The notes under the pieces were generated by a model, which saw only the letters and a program-made list of their open reading frames with translations, ran no database searches and was not told the DNA's origin. Position numbers and translations under genes: made by a program. Below, piece after piece: positions 52,913 to 61,057 of a stretch of 64,000 nucleotides of DNA. The stretch's first letter is position 1, and each line of letters opens with the position of its first letter. Source of the stretch: Dehalococcoidia bacterium (GTDB taxonomy: Bacteria > Chloroflexota > Dehalococcoidia > Dehalococcoidales > UBA3254); assembly GCA_025361145.1 (NCBI GenBank), contig JANYAV010000018.1:62001-126000 (forward strand), written 5' to 3'.

Positions 52913-55618
52913 ATGGAAAAGCGGCAGCTTCTTTTATTAGTTGACGGCAATGCCCTGGTGCACCGCGCCTATCATGCTATGCCGCCTTTGACCGCGCCCA
53001 AAACCGGCGAAATCGTGGGCGCCGTCTATGGCTTTGCCTCGATGCTGGTCAGGGCCATCAACGACCTTAAACCCACCCACACCGCCGTGGCTTTCGACCG
53101 TAAAGCTCCCACTTTCCGCCATGAACTTTTTGCCGATTATAAAGCCCACCGCCCCGCCACTCCGAGCGAACTCATCAATCAGTTGGGCAGGGTCAGGGAG
53201 GTGGTCACTTCCTTCCAAATCCCCATCTTTGAGATGGACGGCTATGAAGCGGACGATATCATTGGCTCATTAAGCGCTCAGGCCGCCCAGCAAAATATCC
53301 AGACTGTCATTCTCACCGGTGACGCCGATATGATGCAGCTGGTTTCTCCCCAGGTCAAAGTCTTCTACCCCAGGCCGGGTGGTTCTTTTTCGGATGCCAT
53401 TCTGTATGACGAGGCCGCCGTCAGGCAAAAATATGGCGTAGAACCGGTTCTGATCGCCGATCTGAAAGCCCTTAAGGGAGATCCCTCGGATAACATCCCC
53501 GGCGTTCTGGGCGTGGGCGAAAAGACCGCCTTAAAACTGGTTCAGCAATTCGGACCTGTGGAAAATATGCTGGAGCACCTGGATGAAATCCAGCCTGCTA
53601 AGCTGCAGGAAAAGATCAAATCTAATGTTGAAGTAGTCAAACAGAGCAAGGTGCTCACTACTATCGTACGGGCCACTCCGGTAGTTCTTGATTTAGAGCA
53701 TTGCTGCCGCATGAGTCGTTACGACCGTGCCCTGGTAACCGACCTTTTCCGCGATCTGGGCTTTAATAGTCTTCTCGCCAAATTGCCTGCCTCAGATGTT
53801 GAGCAGCCAGCTTCGAAATCACCTGTGGTTGAGAGCAAATCTGTTGAAATAATTTATAAAACTATCGATTCTCCCGCTGATCTTCAGGCCCTGGTCAAAC
53901 ACCTTGCTGGAGCTAAATCTCTGGCCATTTCCGTTGAGGGTTCCGGCTTGAATCCCATGAACGCCCAGCTGGTCGGCCTGGCCGTTTCTCCCGCAGCAGG
54001 GGAAGCTTACTATGTTCCTCTCTCTGGACAGTTGTCCCAGTCGGAAACGCTTTTCCTTCTGAAGCCCTTGCTGTCCAATCCTGCCCTTGCCAAAAGCCTC
54101 CACAACACCAAATACGCCCTGGTCTTGCTGGCAGAATGCGGACTGGGAATCACCAATTTTGAATTTGACACTATGCTGGCCGCTTACCTGCTGGGCGATA
54201 AGTCATTGGGTCTCAAAGAAATGGTTTTTAGCCGCACCGGCCAGGAAATCACCCCCTCCAAAGAGCTGACCGGCAGCGGCTCCAGGCAAATTTCTATGTT
54301 TCAGGTTGATACTTCTGAAGTAGCCTCTTTCGCCTGCGCTAACGCCGATATGACCGGCAGGCTGGCCGCATTGCTTAAAGCTGAACTGGCCGCTCAGCCG
54401 GAACTAAATAAACTATATACGGAAGTTGAGGCCCCTCTGGTGCCGGTCCTGGCCCGCATGGAGCGCTGGGGCATCGGTCTGGATACTCAACTATTAGCTG
54501 AAATGTCTCAGCGATTGGGCGGCCAGATGGAGACCCTCAAGGCCCAGGTATTTAGCCATGCCGGTCATGAATTTAATCTCAATTCCCCCGCTCAGCTGGG
54601 TTCTGTGCTCTTCGATGAACTGCATTTGCCCGGCAAAAAGACCCACGGCAAGTATTCCACAGACGCCGCCATACTTGAGGAATTAAGAGATCGTCCCATC
54701 GTTGCCTGCATTCTGGAATACCGCCAGTTAATTAAATTGAAGTCCACCTATATCGACGCCCTGCCCGGACTGGTCAATCCCCGCACCGGCCGGGTGCATA
54801 CTAACTTTAACCAGACCCGCACCACCACTGGCCGCCTGTCTTCCAGCGAGCCCAACCTGCAAAATATTCCTATTAAAAGCGAGCTGGGCAGAGCAATTCG
54901 CCAGGCTTTTATCGCTCCTCCCGGCTATCTGCTGCTGGCGGGGGATTATTCACAGATCGATCTGCGCGCCCTCGCCCACCTTTCGCAGGACGAGAACCTG
55001 CTGGAGGCTTTCCGCCAGGATAGGGATATTCACGCCGCCACCGCCGCCCAGATTTTCGCCGTGGATATCTCGCAGGTCAAACCGGAAATGCGCCGCCTGG
55101 CCAAAACCGTCAATTTCGGCGTCATTTACGGTATGAGCGAGTTCGGCCTGGAGCAGGCTACCGAGCTGTCCCGCCAGGACGCCGGAAAATTTATTTCCGC
55201 CTATTTTACCCGTTACCCCGGCGTGGCCCGCTATCTCGAAGCCACCCGCGAACAGGCTCGGCACACAGGTTATGTCCAGACCCTCCTGGGACGGCGCCGC
55301 TATATTCAGGAGATCAACTCGCCCAACCGTATGCTTCGCGAATCCGCCGAAAGGATGGCCATCAATATGCCTGTCCAGGGCACTTCCTCTGATATCATCA
55401 AAGTGGCTATGATAGACTTGCACCGCGAGCTTCAGGCTCGATCTCTAAAGAGCCGCATGCTGCTCCAGGTGCATGATGAACTGATTTTTGAAGTCTCTCA
55501 GGATGAAATGGAATTGATGACCCGGCTCGTACCCCAGAAAATGTCATCTGCTATTAAGCTGAGTGTCCCCGTCAAGGTAGATATCAAGTCCGGCCCCAAT
55601 TGGGGCAGCATGGAGTAG
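52913..55618 (+). CDS. polA: DNA polymerase I with degenerate proofreading domain
   Basis: A 901-residue repair and replication polymerase. The 5'-nuclease domain (1-290) has LLVDGNALVHRAYHAM, AFDRKAPTFRHE, MDGYEADDIIG, and LKGDPSDNIPGVLGVGEKTA. The middle domain (about 305-500) resembles a 3'-5' exonuclease but lacks catalytic acids: the first motif reads LAISVEGSG where D-x-E is needed, and the second reads HNTKYALVLL. The polymerase domain (about 505-901) is intact: TGRLSSSEPNLQNIPI, LLAGDYSQIDLRALAHLS, RRLAKTVNFGVIYGMSEFGL and LLQVHDELIFEV. It likely fills gaps and removes primers without proofreading, as in Taq polymerase. Confidence 0.96.
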   Translation: MEKRQLLLLVDGNALVHRAYHAMPPLTAPKTGEIVGAVYGFASMLVRAINDLKPTHTAVAFDRKAPTFRHELFADYKAHRPATPSELINQLGRVREVVTSFQIPIFEMDGYEADDIIGSLSAQAAQQNIQTVILTGDADMMQLVSPQVKVFYPRPGGSFSDAILYDEAAVRQKYGVEPVLIADLKALKGDPSDNIPGVLGVGEKTALKLVQQFGPVENMLEHLDEIQPAKLQEKIKSNVEVVKQSKVLTTIVRATPVVLDLEHCCRMSRYDRALVTDLFRDLGFNSLLAKLPASDVEQPASKSPVVESKSVEIIYKTIDSPADLQALVKHLAGAKSLAISVEGSGLNPMNAQLVGLAVSPAAGEAYYVPLSGQLSQSETLFLLKPLLSNPALAKSLHNTKYALVLLAECGLGITNFEFDTMLAAYLLGDKSLGLKEMVFSRTGQEITPSKELTGSGSRQISMFQVDTSEVASFACANADMTGRLAALLKAELAAQPELNKLYTEVEAPLVPVLARMERWGIGLDTQLLAEMSQRLGGQMETLKAQVFSHAGHEFNLNSPAQLGSVLFDELHLPGKKTHGKYSTDAAILEELRDRPIVACILEYRQLIKLKSTYIDALPGLVNPRTGRVHTNFNQTRTTTGRLSSSEPNLQNIPIKSELGRAIRQAFIAPPGYLLLAGDYSQIDLRALAHLSQDENLLEAFRQDRDIHAATAAQIFAVDISQVKPEMRRLAKTVNFGVIYGMSEFGLEQATELSRQDAGKFISAYFTRYPGVARYLEATREQARHTGYVQTLLGRRRYIQEINSPNRMLRESAERMAINMPVQGTSSDIIKVAMIDLHRELQARSLKSRMLLQVHDELIFEVSQDEMELMTRLVPQKMSSAIKLSVPVKVDIKSGPNWGSME

Positions 55619-55762
55619 CGTTATTCTTAAGGAGTCCTCCTTGCCTCCAAAACCCCTTGTTGCAAGGAGACTCCTTAAAATTAGGTTTTCTGTTTGGTGT
55701 TTAAGGTTTAGAATTTGGATATTACCCTTGAGGGAGAGGAATTAAAGGTGAGGGGGTATTTC

Positions 55763-56134
55763 TCCCGGTAAAGGTCTCATCTTGCACCCCCTTTTCGCCT
55801 GCGTAAGGTGAGACCTTATAAAACTCTCGTTTCCCGGTAAAGGTCTCATCTTGCCCCCCTTTTCGCCTGCGTAAGGTGAGACCTTATAAAACTCTCGTTT
55901 CCCGGTAAAGGTCTCATCTTGCACCCCTTTTCGCCTGCGTAAGGTGAGACCTTATAAAACTCTCGTCTCCCTTGCCCGTTTTTCCCGGTAAAGGTCTCAT
56001 CTTGCACCCCTTTTCGCCTGGGTAAGGTGAGACCTTATAAAACTCTCGTTTCCCGGTAAAGGTCTCATCTTGCCCCCCTTTTCGCCTGCGTAAGGTGAGA
56101 CCTTATAAAACTCTCGTCTCCCTTGCCCGTTTTG
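55763..56134. repeat. Five-unit tandem array of the REP-like hairpin element
   Basis: Five units of 68-69 bp start at 55763, 55832, 55900, 55983 and 56051. Each reads CCCGGTAAAGGTCTCATCTT, a short GC/T-rich loop (CACCCCTTTTCGCCTGCG), then TAAGGTGAGACCTTATAAAA and CTCTCG. The two AAGGT arms pair, with a T-G wobble kept in all units. After units 3 and 5 there is an extra CTCCCTTGCCCGTTTT, so the array looks like a three-unit and a two-unit block. No spacer varies as in CRISPR, and no gene is seen in 55619-56194. Confidence 0.92.
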
Positions 56135-56194
56135 GTAGGTTTATAATTCAATTCTTAACTATTCACTCTGCGAATGCAGCAAGGAGTAACTGGC

Positions 56195-57016
56195 ATGCCC
56201 GAACTTCCCGAAGTTGAAACCACCATCAACGACCTAAAGCCCCATCTGACCGGTCTGCGTATCAAATCGGTCGAGGTGTTGGCGCCCAAAACCATTGAAA
56301 CCCCCTCTGCCGCAGAATTCGCCGCCGGCCTCAAGGACAGAACTATCATTAGACTCTCTCGCCGCGGCAAGCACCTGCTTTTTACCCTGGATGACCACCG
56401 CGTCTTGATCATTCACCTCAGGATGACCGGCTCGCTGTTAATTAAAAAGGCTTCTGAAGCGCCGGACAAATTCGTGAGGGTGATTATTAGATTCGCGGAC
56501 GGCACGCTCTTGCATTTCAGGGATGTCCGCCGCTTCGGGCGGATGTGGCTGGTGGAGGATGAGGCAGCGGTGGTCGGCAAACTGGGCGTTGAACCCTTCA
56601 GCCCTGAATTTACACCTGCCTTCTTGAAGGGTCTGCTTAAAGGCCGTCAGACACCCATCAAAAGCCTTCTCTTGAATCAAACTCTGATCGCCGGTATCGG
56701 CAATATGTATGCGGATGAAGCCCTGCACCACGCCCGTTTGCATCCTCTGCTTCCGGCTGGCGGTTTGAACAAGGCGGAAATTTCCGCCCTGCATGAAGCT
56801 ATACTGCACGTCTTAAGTAAAGGCATCAAGAATAAAGGCGCCAGCACTGACACTTATTTCCGCCCTTCCGGCAGTAAAGGATCGGCCCATCTTGAGTTTC
56901 AGGTCGCCCACCGCAAAGGCCAGCCCTGTTCCTGCGGCTGTGTTATAGAGCGCATCACCGTCCAGCAGCGCGGCACCTTCTTCTGCCCCCACTGCCAGCC
57001 CCTCTCAAAAAGGTGA
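56195..57016 (+). CDS. mutM: Formamidopyrimidine-DNA glycosylase (MutM/Fpg)
   Basis: A 273-residue base-excision repair enzyme that removes oxidised purines. MPELPEVETT gives the catalytic Pro1 (after Met removal) and Glu2; the helix-two-turn-helix contains LLNQTLIAGIGNMYADEALH, and the C-terminal zinc finger is CSCGCVIERITVQQRGTFFC then PHC, a slight variant of the usual spacing. The start at 56195 has AAGGAG 8 bases upstream and is required to expose Pro1; a longer frame exists but is wrong. Downstream REP-like palindromes begin at the stop codon. Confidence 0.97.
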   Translation: MPELPEVETTINDLKPHLTGLRIKSVEVLAPKTIETPSAAEFAAGLKDRTIIRLSRRGKHLLFTLDDHRVLIIHLRMTGSLLIKKASEAPDKFVRVIIRFADGTLLHFRDVRRFGRMWLVEDEAAVVGKLGVEPFSPEFTPAFLKGLLKGRQTPIKSLLLNQTLIAGIGNMYADEALHHARLHPLLPAGGLNKAEISALHEAILHVLSKGIKNKGASTDTYFRPSGSKGSAHLEFQVAHRKGQPCSCGCVIERITVQQRGTFFCPHCQPLSKR

Positions 57017-57041
57017 GACCTTAAGGTCTCACCTTTTGTGG
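57010..57041. repeat. REP palindrome on the 3' side of the RAYT gene
   Basis: AAAAGGTGAGACCTTAAGGT followed by CTCACCTTTTGTGGC is a perfect long palindrome made of two AAGGTGAGACCTT half-units head to head. It overlaps the end of mutM and abuts the RAYT stop. Confidence 0.88.
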
Positions 57042-57713
57042 CTAAAACTCAAATTCCGACTCTTCAAAATGAGGATTGTATTCCGCTACAAACCTTTCGT
57101 AGGAAAGTGCTGAATTTGTTTTCGAGAAAAAAGATAGTATCTCTTCCGGATGCACCCAACTTGTTTTTCTCAAACCCAAATAATCCTGAAAAGAACAGGG
57201 AAAATCCTTTTGGTCCGTGTTGTCTTGCGCTAAAGCTTGCTTGTGTATGTAGCGGGTAATATGCAGATATTGTGCTTCGTCGGTCATCAGCACCGCTTTG
57301 TAGACACCCTGGTATAATTTGCCTACCCGGTCATGGCTCCGATTGAAATACATCGTGTACCTGGTGCCAAGCGAACTCATGAATCGATCAATTCCATCAA
57401 TGGAGGTTTGTTTTAAGAACAGATGAAAATGATTCGGCATCAGGCAATAAGCTAATAAATGGATCTCTGAACTGTAGTTCTTTAAGTTTAGTGTACTAAA
57501 TGCGCTGTTTTTCTCTTTATAAGAGGACTGGGGATCCTGGAATAATTTTACTAATCCACTTTCGTCTTTAGGTGATAGATACTGTTTCAAATAATTAATA
57601 AAAACTGCATAGTCCTGTTCATCCACGAAGATATCTCTCTTTTCGACCCCTCGATTGTAGATATGATAATAGCCTCCTTCAACATATGTTTTTTGTGTAT
57701 TCTTCGCTGGCAT
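57042..57713 (-). CDS. REP-associated tyrosine transposase (RAYT, IS200-like Y1 family)
   Basis: A 223-residue HUH single-strand transposase. GGYYHIYNRGVEKRDIF (about 13-29) opens the domain, the HUH motif is His95-Phe96-His97 in CLMPNHFHLFLKQ, and the likely nucleophile is Tyr155 in YLHITRYIHKQA. Members with this sequence are single-copy and bind nearby REP hairpins. Both ends of the gene touch palindromes of AAGGTGAGACCTT type, the same core found in at least eight other places here. It lies between mutM and a CoA-transferase gene. An intact frame suggests it is functional or recently so. Confidence 0.92.
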   Translation of the reverse strand: MPAKNTQKTYVEGGYYHIYNRGVEKRDIFVDEQDYAVFINYLKQYLSPKDESGLVKLFQDPQSSYKEKNSAFSTLNLKNYSSEIHLLAYCLMPNHFHLFLKQTSIDGIDRFMSSLGTRYTMYFNRSHDRVGKLYQGVYKAVLMTDEAQYLHITRYIHKQALAQDNTDQKDFPCSFQDYLGLRKTSWVHPEEILSFFSKTNSALSYERFVAEYNPHFEESEFEF

Positions 57714-57737
57714 GAATCATATTATACCACATTATTA

Positions 57738-57772
57738 AAAAGGTCTCACCTTAAGGTGAGACCTTTTGAGGC
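57738..57772. repeat. REP palindrome on the 5' side of the RAYT gene
   Basis: AAAAAGGTCTCACCTTAAGG then TGAGACCTTTTGAGG. The same half-units as at 57010, in the opposite order, followed by the shared GTGGCTAAA/GAGGCTAAA tail in both copies. It lies between the RAYT start and the CoA-transferase stop. Confidence 0.88.
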
Positions 57773-57778
57773 TAAAGG

Positions 57779-58870
57779 TTAAATTACGCCCTCTTGTTTC
57801 AGTCTCTCGATTTCTCCCTGGCTGATTCCCAGCAAATTTCGATATACATAGTCGTTGTCCTGCCCCTTAGTCGGCGCAGTCCTGTCATTTTCCGCCTGTC
57901 GGAAAAAACCGCCGGCCAAAAGTTGCGGGTCTGCAATCAGGTCGGCTGCGTTTTGAACTACCCCGGCCGCGATGCCGTGTGCCTGTAAAGGCTGCATAAT
58001 TTCTTCGGGGGTGTGTAGAATCGTCCACTCCCTAATCTGGCTATCAAGCCGTTCTTTGTTTTGCAGTCGGGCTGAACAGGAGGAAAATTCTGGCCAATTG
58101 CTCCACCCCTCCTTCCCCAGCGCTTTCTTAAACTTTGTCCATTCTGCCTCGCCGCTAACCGTTATCGCCACCCAGCGGTCTTCGCCCTTGCAAGGGTAAA
58201 TGCCCTCAGGCGCTGGCCGATCGCTTGAATCCTGCTGGCAATTTCGCGTGTGTTCCAGGATGTTGTCAGCCAGCAAGGAAGTCATCGCCTCAGTTTGAGA
58301 AAGATCAATGCACTGTCCCTCTCCGGTCTTGTGCCGGTGTTCCAGCGCGCCCAGCAACGCCACTGCCCCATATAAGCCGGAAATATGGTCGGAAAAGGAA
58401 AACCCCACCCCCGCCGGCCCCTCCCCCTCATAACCAGTGAGTGAGGTCAACCCCGATATGGCCTGCACCGTCGGGCCGAACCCGCTGAAATCCCGCCGCG
58501 GTCCGCTCTGTCCGCAGGCCGACATGCGCAGGAAAATGATGTCTGGCCGGATTTTTCGCAATGCCGCATAGTCCAGTCCCCAGTTGTCCATCACTCTGGG
58601 CGCAAAATTTTCCACTACGACATCGCTCAGGGCGATCAGCCTGCGGGCTATCTCCCGTCCTTCCGTCTTATTCAGGTTTAGGGTAATCCCCAGTTTGTTG
58701 CGGTTCCAGGTCTCATAATACCCGCGGGAAAAGCGGTCATTAGCTTCCGCCAGAAGGGGTTGCACCTTGATCACTTCCGCCCCATTGTCCGCCAGCAGGC
58801 GGGTAGCGTAAGGCCCGGCCAGCACCCAGCTGAAGTCCAGAATTCGCAGTCCGTTTAGCGCGTTTTTCAT
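57779..58870 (-). CDS. Family III CoA-transferase (CaiB/BaiF)
   Basis: A 363-residue formyl-CoA-transferase-like enzyme. LRILDFSWVLAGPYATRLLA (residues 9-28) and NKLGITLNLNKTEGREIARR are the N-terminal signature; VVVENFAPRVMDNWGLDYAAL follows. The likely catalytic aspartate is in GFSFSDHISGLYGA near residue 160. EGIYPCKGEDRWVAITV and the C-terminal HGIAAGVVQNAADLIADPQL complete the family. Family members swap CoA between organic acids; substrate unknown. The length is slightly short of the usual 380-430. Its presumed promoter contains the 14-bp minisatellite. Confidence 0.92.
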   Translation of the reverse strand: MKNALNGLRILDFSWVLAGPYATRLLADNGAEVIKVQPLLAEANDRFSRGYYETWNRNKLGITLNLNKTEGREIARRLIALSDVVVENFAPRVMDNWGLDYAALRKIRPDIIFLRMSACGQSGPRRDFSGFGPTVQAISGLTSLTGYEGEGPAGVGFSFSDHISGLYGAVALLGALEHRHKTGEGQCIDLSQTEAMTSLLADNILEHTRNCQQDSSDRPAPEGIYPCKGEDRWVAITVSGEAEWTKFKKALGKEGWSNWPEFSSCSARLQNKERLDSQIREWTILHTPEEIMQPLQAHGIAAGVVQNAADLIADPQLLAGGFFRQAENDRTAPTKGQDNDYVYRNLLGISQGEIERLKQEGVI

Positions 58871-58896
58871 CTAACCCGATTATACCCCTTCTGACC

Positions 58897-59120
58897 AAGA
58901 TACAATAACCAAGATACAATAACCAAGATACAATGACCAAGATACAATAACCAAGATACAATAACCAAGATACAATAACCAAGATACAATGACCAAGATA
59001 CAAAGGCCAAGATACAATAACCAAGATACAATGACCAAGATACAATGACCAAGATACAAAGGCCAAGATACAATGACCAAGATACAATGACCAAGATACA
59101 ATAACCAAGATACAATGACC
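58897..59120. repeat. 14-bp minisatellite, 16 units
   Basis: Sixteen consecutive 14-base units of AAGATACAA plus a variable end: TAACC (7 units), TGACC (7) or AGGCC (2). The order is A A G A A A G C A G G C G G A G, where A, G and C name the three endings. Because 14 is not divisible by 3 and no unit contains a stop on the minus strand, all three minus frames are open through it; none encodes a real protein. It lies 26 bases before the CoA-transferase start. Confidence 0.97.
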
Positions 59121-59267
59121 AAACATGATGGTATTTGAAAATAATGCGCTAACAGATGGAAATTGGTTTGGTGGTAGTTGGTGATATGAATCCTGGTGAT
59201 TGGAACTTGTTTGGTGCTCGTATCTTGTGAACTTTGAGCTTTTAGCTTATAGCTTTAAGCTGATAGC

Positions 59268-59342
59268 TGGAGCGGGAGACGGGATTCGAACCCGCGACTT
59301 CCTCCTTGGGAAGGAGACGTGCTACCACTGCACTACTCCCGC
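59268..59342 (-). tRNA. tRNA-Gly (anticodon CCC)
   Basis: On the minus strand GCGGGAG pairs with CTCCCGC. The D-arm is GTGCAGTGGTAGCAC, the anticodon arm TCTCC-TTCCCAA-GGAGG gives CCC, and the T-arm is GCGGGTTCGAATCCCGT. CCA is encoded (59268-59270). It complements tRNA-Gly(TCC) at 26150. Confidence 0.93.
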
Positions 59343-59600
59343 TCGCACATTTTTAATTTTACTTTTATTCCCCGGTATTGTAAAGACATCCCAGTCATCC
59401 CTCCTCCTTTCTTGACACTTGCGACTTGAAACTCGTAGAAGCATTGTAACCGAGAAACGCACATATTATAATAATAATGTAATATAATATAATGTAAGAG
59501 ATGATTAATTAGTCATTGCCAGTCGTTAAACTCGGGTCAATAAAAAAGTGTGACTTTGGTCAATAATAATCTTATAAAATAGCTATATTTCAATGAAGAG

Positions 59601-59631
59601 TTGTGATATTATTGTGATTTTGTGTTATACT
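59601..59631 (+). promoter_or_regulatory. Possible promoter/operator of the MarR gene
   Basis: TTGTGA (59601-59606) and TATACT (59626-59631) are 19 bases apart. The direct repeat TTGTGATAT / TTGTGATTT between them could be a regulator site. The rest of 59343-59679 is AT-rich and shows no gene. Confidence 0.4.
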
Positions 59632-59679
59632 ATTCGTCAAAGAGTTTTAACTATAAAGAAGTAGGAGTGAGGGAAGAAA

Positions 59680-60231
59680 ATGCCGATTAATTTTAAAGTT
59701 GGTGATCCCATTCAGGGTGCCTGGTCGCTGCTGCAGCTGACCAACGACTCAATCGTGAAATGCGCCGAAACCGCCTTTACCAAGAGCAAACTCACCCCCC
59801 AGCAATTTTATGTTTTAGCTGCCATCAAGAATATCGGCGATCCTGTCTTGCCTACCGATGTTGCCAAGTGGCTCGATCGCAACACTAACACCATCACCTT
59901 GATCATCGACCGCATGGAGAAAGACGGGCTGGTTTCCCGCCTCCGAGATCTTAAAGACCGCCGTGCTTTGCGCTTGTTGATTTCCGCCCGAGGTCAGAAA
60001 CTTTACGAACAGGCTCTTAAACCTTCCAAAGAATTGCCTAAGATCATTCTCTCCGGTTTGTCCGCGGATGAACTAAAAACCCTTATCAATCTCCTGGCTA
60101 AAGTCCGCCAGAAGACCTTTGAATATCGCAAAATCGAAGACAAAGTGGCCAGTGAAGATTCTATGAAGGTAAAGAAGCACGAAATAAAAAATCCCCTCCC
60201 AAAGAAGAAAGCCGTTAAATCTAAGAAATAA
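59680..60231 (+). CDS. MarR-family transcriptional regulator
   Basis: A 183-residue regulator. The winged helix spans about 40-125: LTPQQFYVLAAIKNIGDPVL, PTDVAKWLDRNTNTITLIID, RMEKDGLVSRLRDLKDRRAL, with the basic wing RLRDLKDRRALRLLIS. The C-terminal 30 residues are very Lys-rich (KVKKHEIKNPLPKKKAVKSK), longer than usual, and may add nonspecific DNA contact. AGTGAGGG precedes the ATG. Standing alone, it may regulate itself; no target is evident. Confidence 0.9.
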   Translation: MPINFKVGDPIQGAWSLLQLTNDSIVKCAETAFTKSKLTPQQFYVLAAIKNIGDPVLPTDVAKWLDRNTNTITLIIDRMEKDGLVSRLRDLKDRRALRLLISARGQKLYEQALKPSKELPKIILSGLSADELKTLINLLAKVRQKTFEYRKIEDKVASEDSMKVKKHEIKNPLPKKKAVKSKK

Positions 60232-60261
60232 ATTATTCTTTCGTCTCCTTTAATTAAACAG

Positions 60262-60295
60262 CAGCCATCGCTCATAAAAGCGGTGGCTGTTTGTG
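60262..60295 (+). terminator. Terminator of the MarR gene
   Basis: CAGCCATCGCT pairs with AGCGGTGGCTG (11 bp, one G-T) across CATAAA, followed by TTTGTGTT, 30 bases past the stop. Confidence 0.85.
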
Positions 60296-60324
60296 TTAGC
60301 TATCTTAAAATCGCCCAACTGTAC

Positions 60325-60548
60325 AGGGTCTCACCTTGTTAGGCTCGCTTGCGCGTCAGGGTCTCACCCTGCTCAAACAACGAGGCTAGCAGGGTCTCAC
60401 CCTGTATGAAAGCTTGAAGCTGGAAGCTTAAAGCTCGTATAATAGGAAAACCAGGCAGGAAATTCCGCCTGGATCGATATCAAGCCAGGAAAAACTGACA
60501 GCATTGCTGTCATCCTGGAGCGAAGCGAAGGATCTCAGGGTGGTTGGG
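60325..60548. repeat. Palindrome and dispersed-repeat cluster before the second HTH gene
   Basis: Three short hairpins with CTC centres: CAGGGTCTCACCTTG, CAGGGTCTCACCCTG (60357 onward) and CAGGGTCTCACCCTG (60391 onward). They use AGGGT/ACCCT arms in place of AAGGT/ACCTT, a covarying form. GTCATCCTGGAGCGAAGCGA and AGGATCTCAGGGTGGTTGGG follow at 60508-60548, and AGCTTAAAGC palindromes on either side. No gene is seen in 60232-60610. Confidence 0.75.
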
Positions 60549-60610
60549 ATCACTCGAAACTACACAGCTTAAAGCTTTTAGCTTTAAGCTCTTTTTACAG
60601 GAGAAAAACT

Positions 60611-61057
60611 TTGGACGAACTATCCGTAACCCAAGTCGCAGAACTTTTAGGCAAGACCGACCGCACCATCCGTAACTATATCAAGGAAGGCCGCATCAAA
60701 GCCCGCCATGTCGAAAACCAGTTCGGCTGGGAATACCGGATCTACGACCTGGGCGAGTTTACAGCGGGTGAAACCCCGGCGGAAAAGAGCGCGGAAACCA
60801 GCACCCTTCCCGCTCTTGAAAATAAAGCTGAAACCGCCTTGCAGATCGTTACTAAGGAAAACCTGCGCCTCTGGGATGAATATAAGCAGCTCCGTGAAGC
60901 CAACAACCGCCTGGCTTACGACCTCGGCGCTCGCGACCAGCGCATCAAAGACCTCGAAAAAGAGCTGGAAAACTCCAAGCTTAAAGTCGCAGACCCCGAT
61001 CTATCGGGACTTAAAGCTGGCCACTGGTGGCAATGGTGGGGTAAAACAACCAGCTAG
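60611..61057 (+). CDS. MerR/excisionase-type HTH protein with coiled coil (paralogue of 10518)
   Basis: A 148-residue protein with the same plan as the 10518 gene: an N-terminal HTH (LSVTQVAELLGKTDRTIRNY, IKEGRIKARHVENQFGWEYR, residues 4-43), an Ala/Glu/Thr linker, a coiled coil (TKENLRLWDEYKQLREANNR then LAYDLGARDQRIKDLEKELE, about 86-130) and a Trp-rich end GHWWQWWGKTT. The start is TTG at 60611, after ACAGGAGAAA. The shared Trp-rich end in both proteins is unusual for a DNA-binding protein and may contact a membrane or partner. Confidence 0.8.
   Translation: MDELSVTQVAELLGKTDRTIRNYIKEGRIKARHVENQFGWEYRIYDLGEFTAGETPAEKSAETSTLPALENKAETALQIVTKENLRLWDEYKQLREANNRLAYDLGARDQRIKDLEKELENSKLKVADPDLSGLKAGHWWQWWGKTTS

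Noticed and set aside
55763-56134. CRISPR array
   Set aside because: The array units are near-identical over their whole length with no variable spacers, and there are no cas genes; it is a tandem hairpin repeat.
58740-59126. Three overlapping minus-strand frames (78-128 codons) reading WLLYLGHCILVIVSW-type repeats
   Set aside because: They are produced by the 14-bp minisatellite, which is open in all three frames; no independent start signal or family match.
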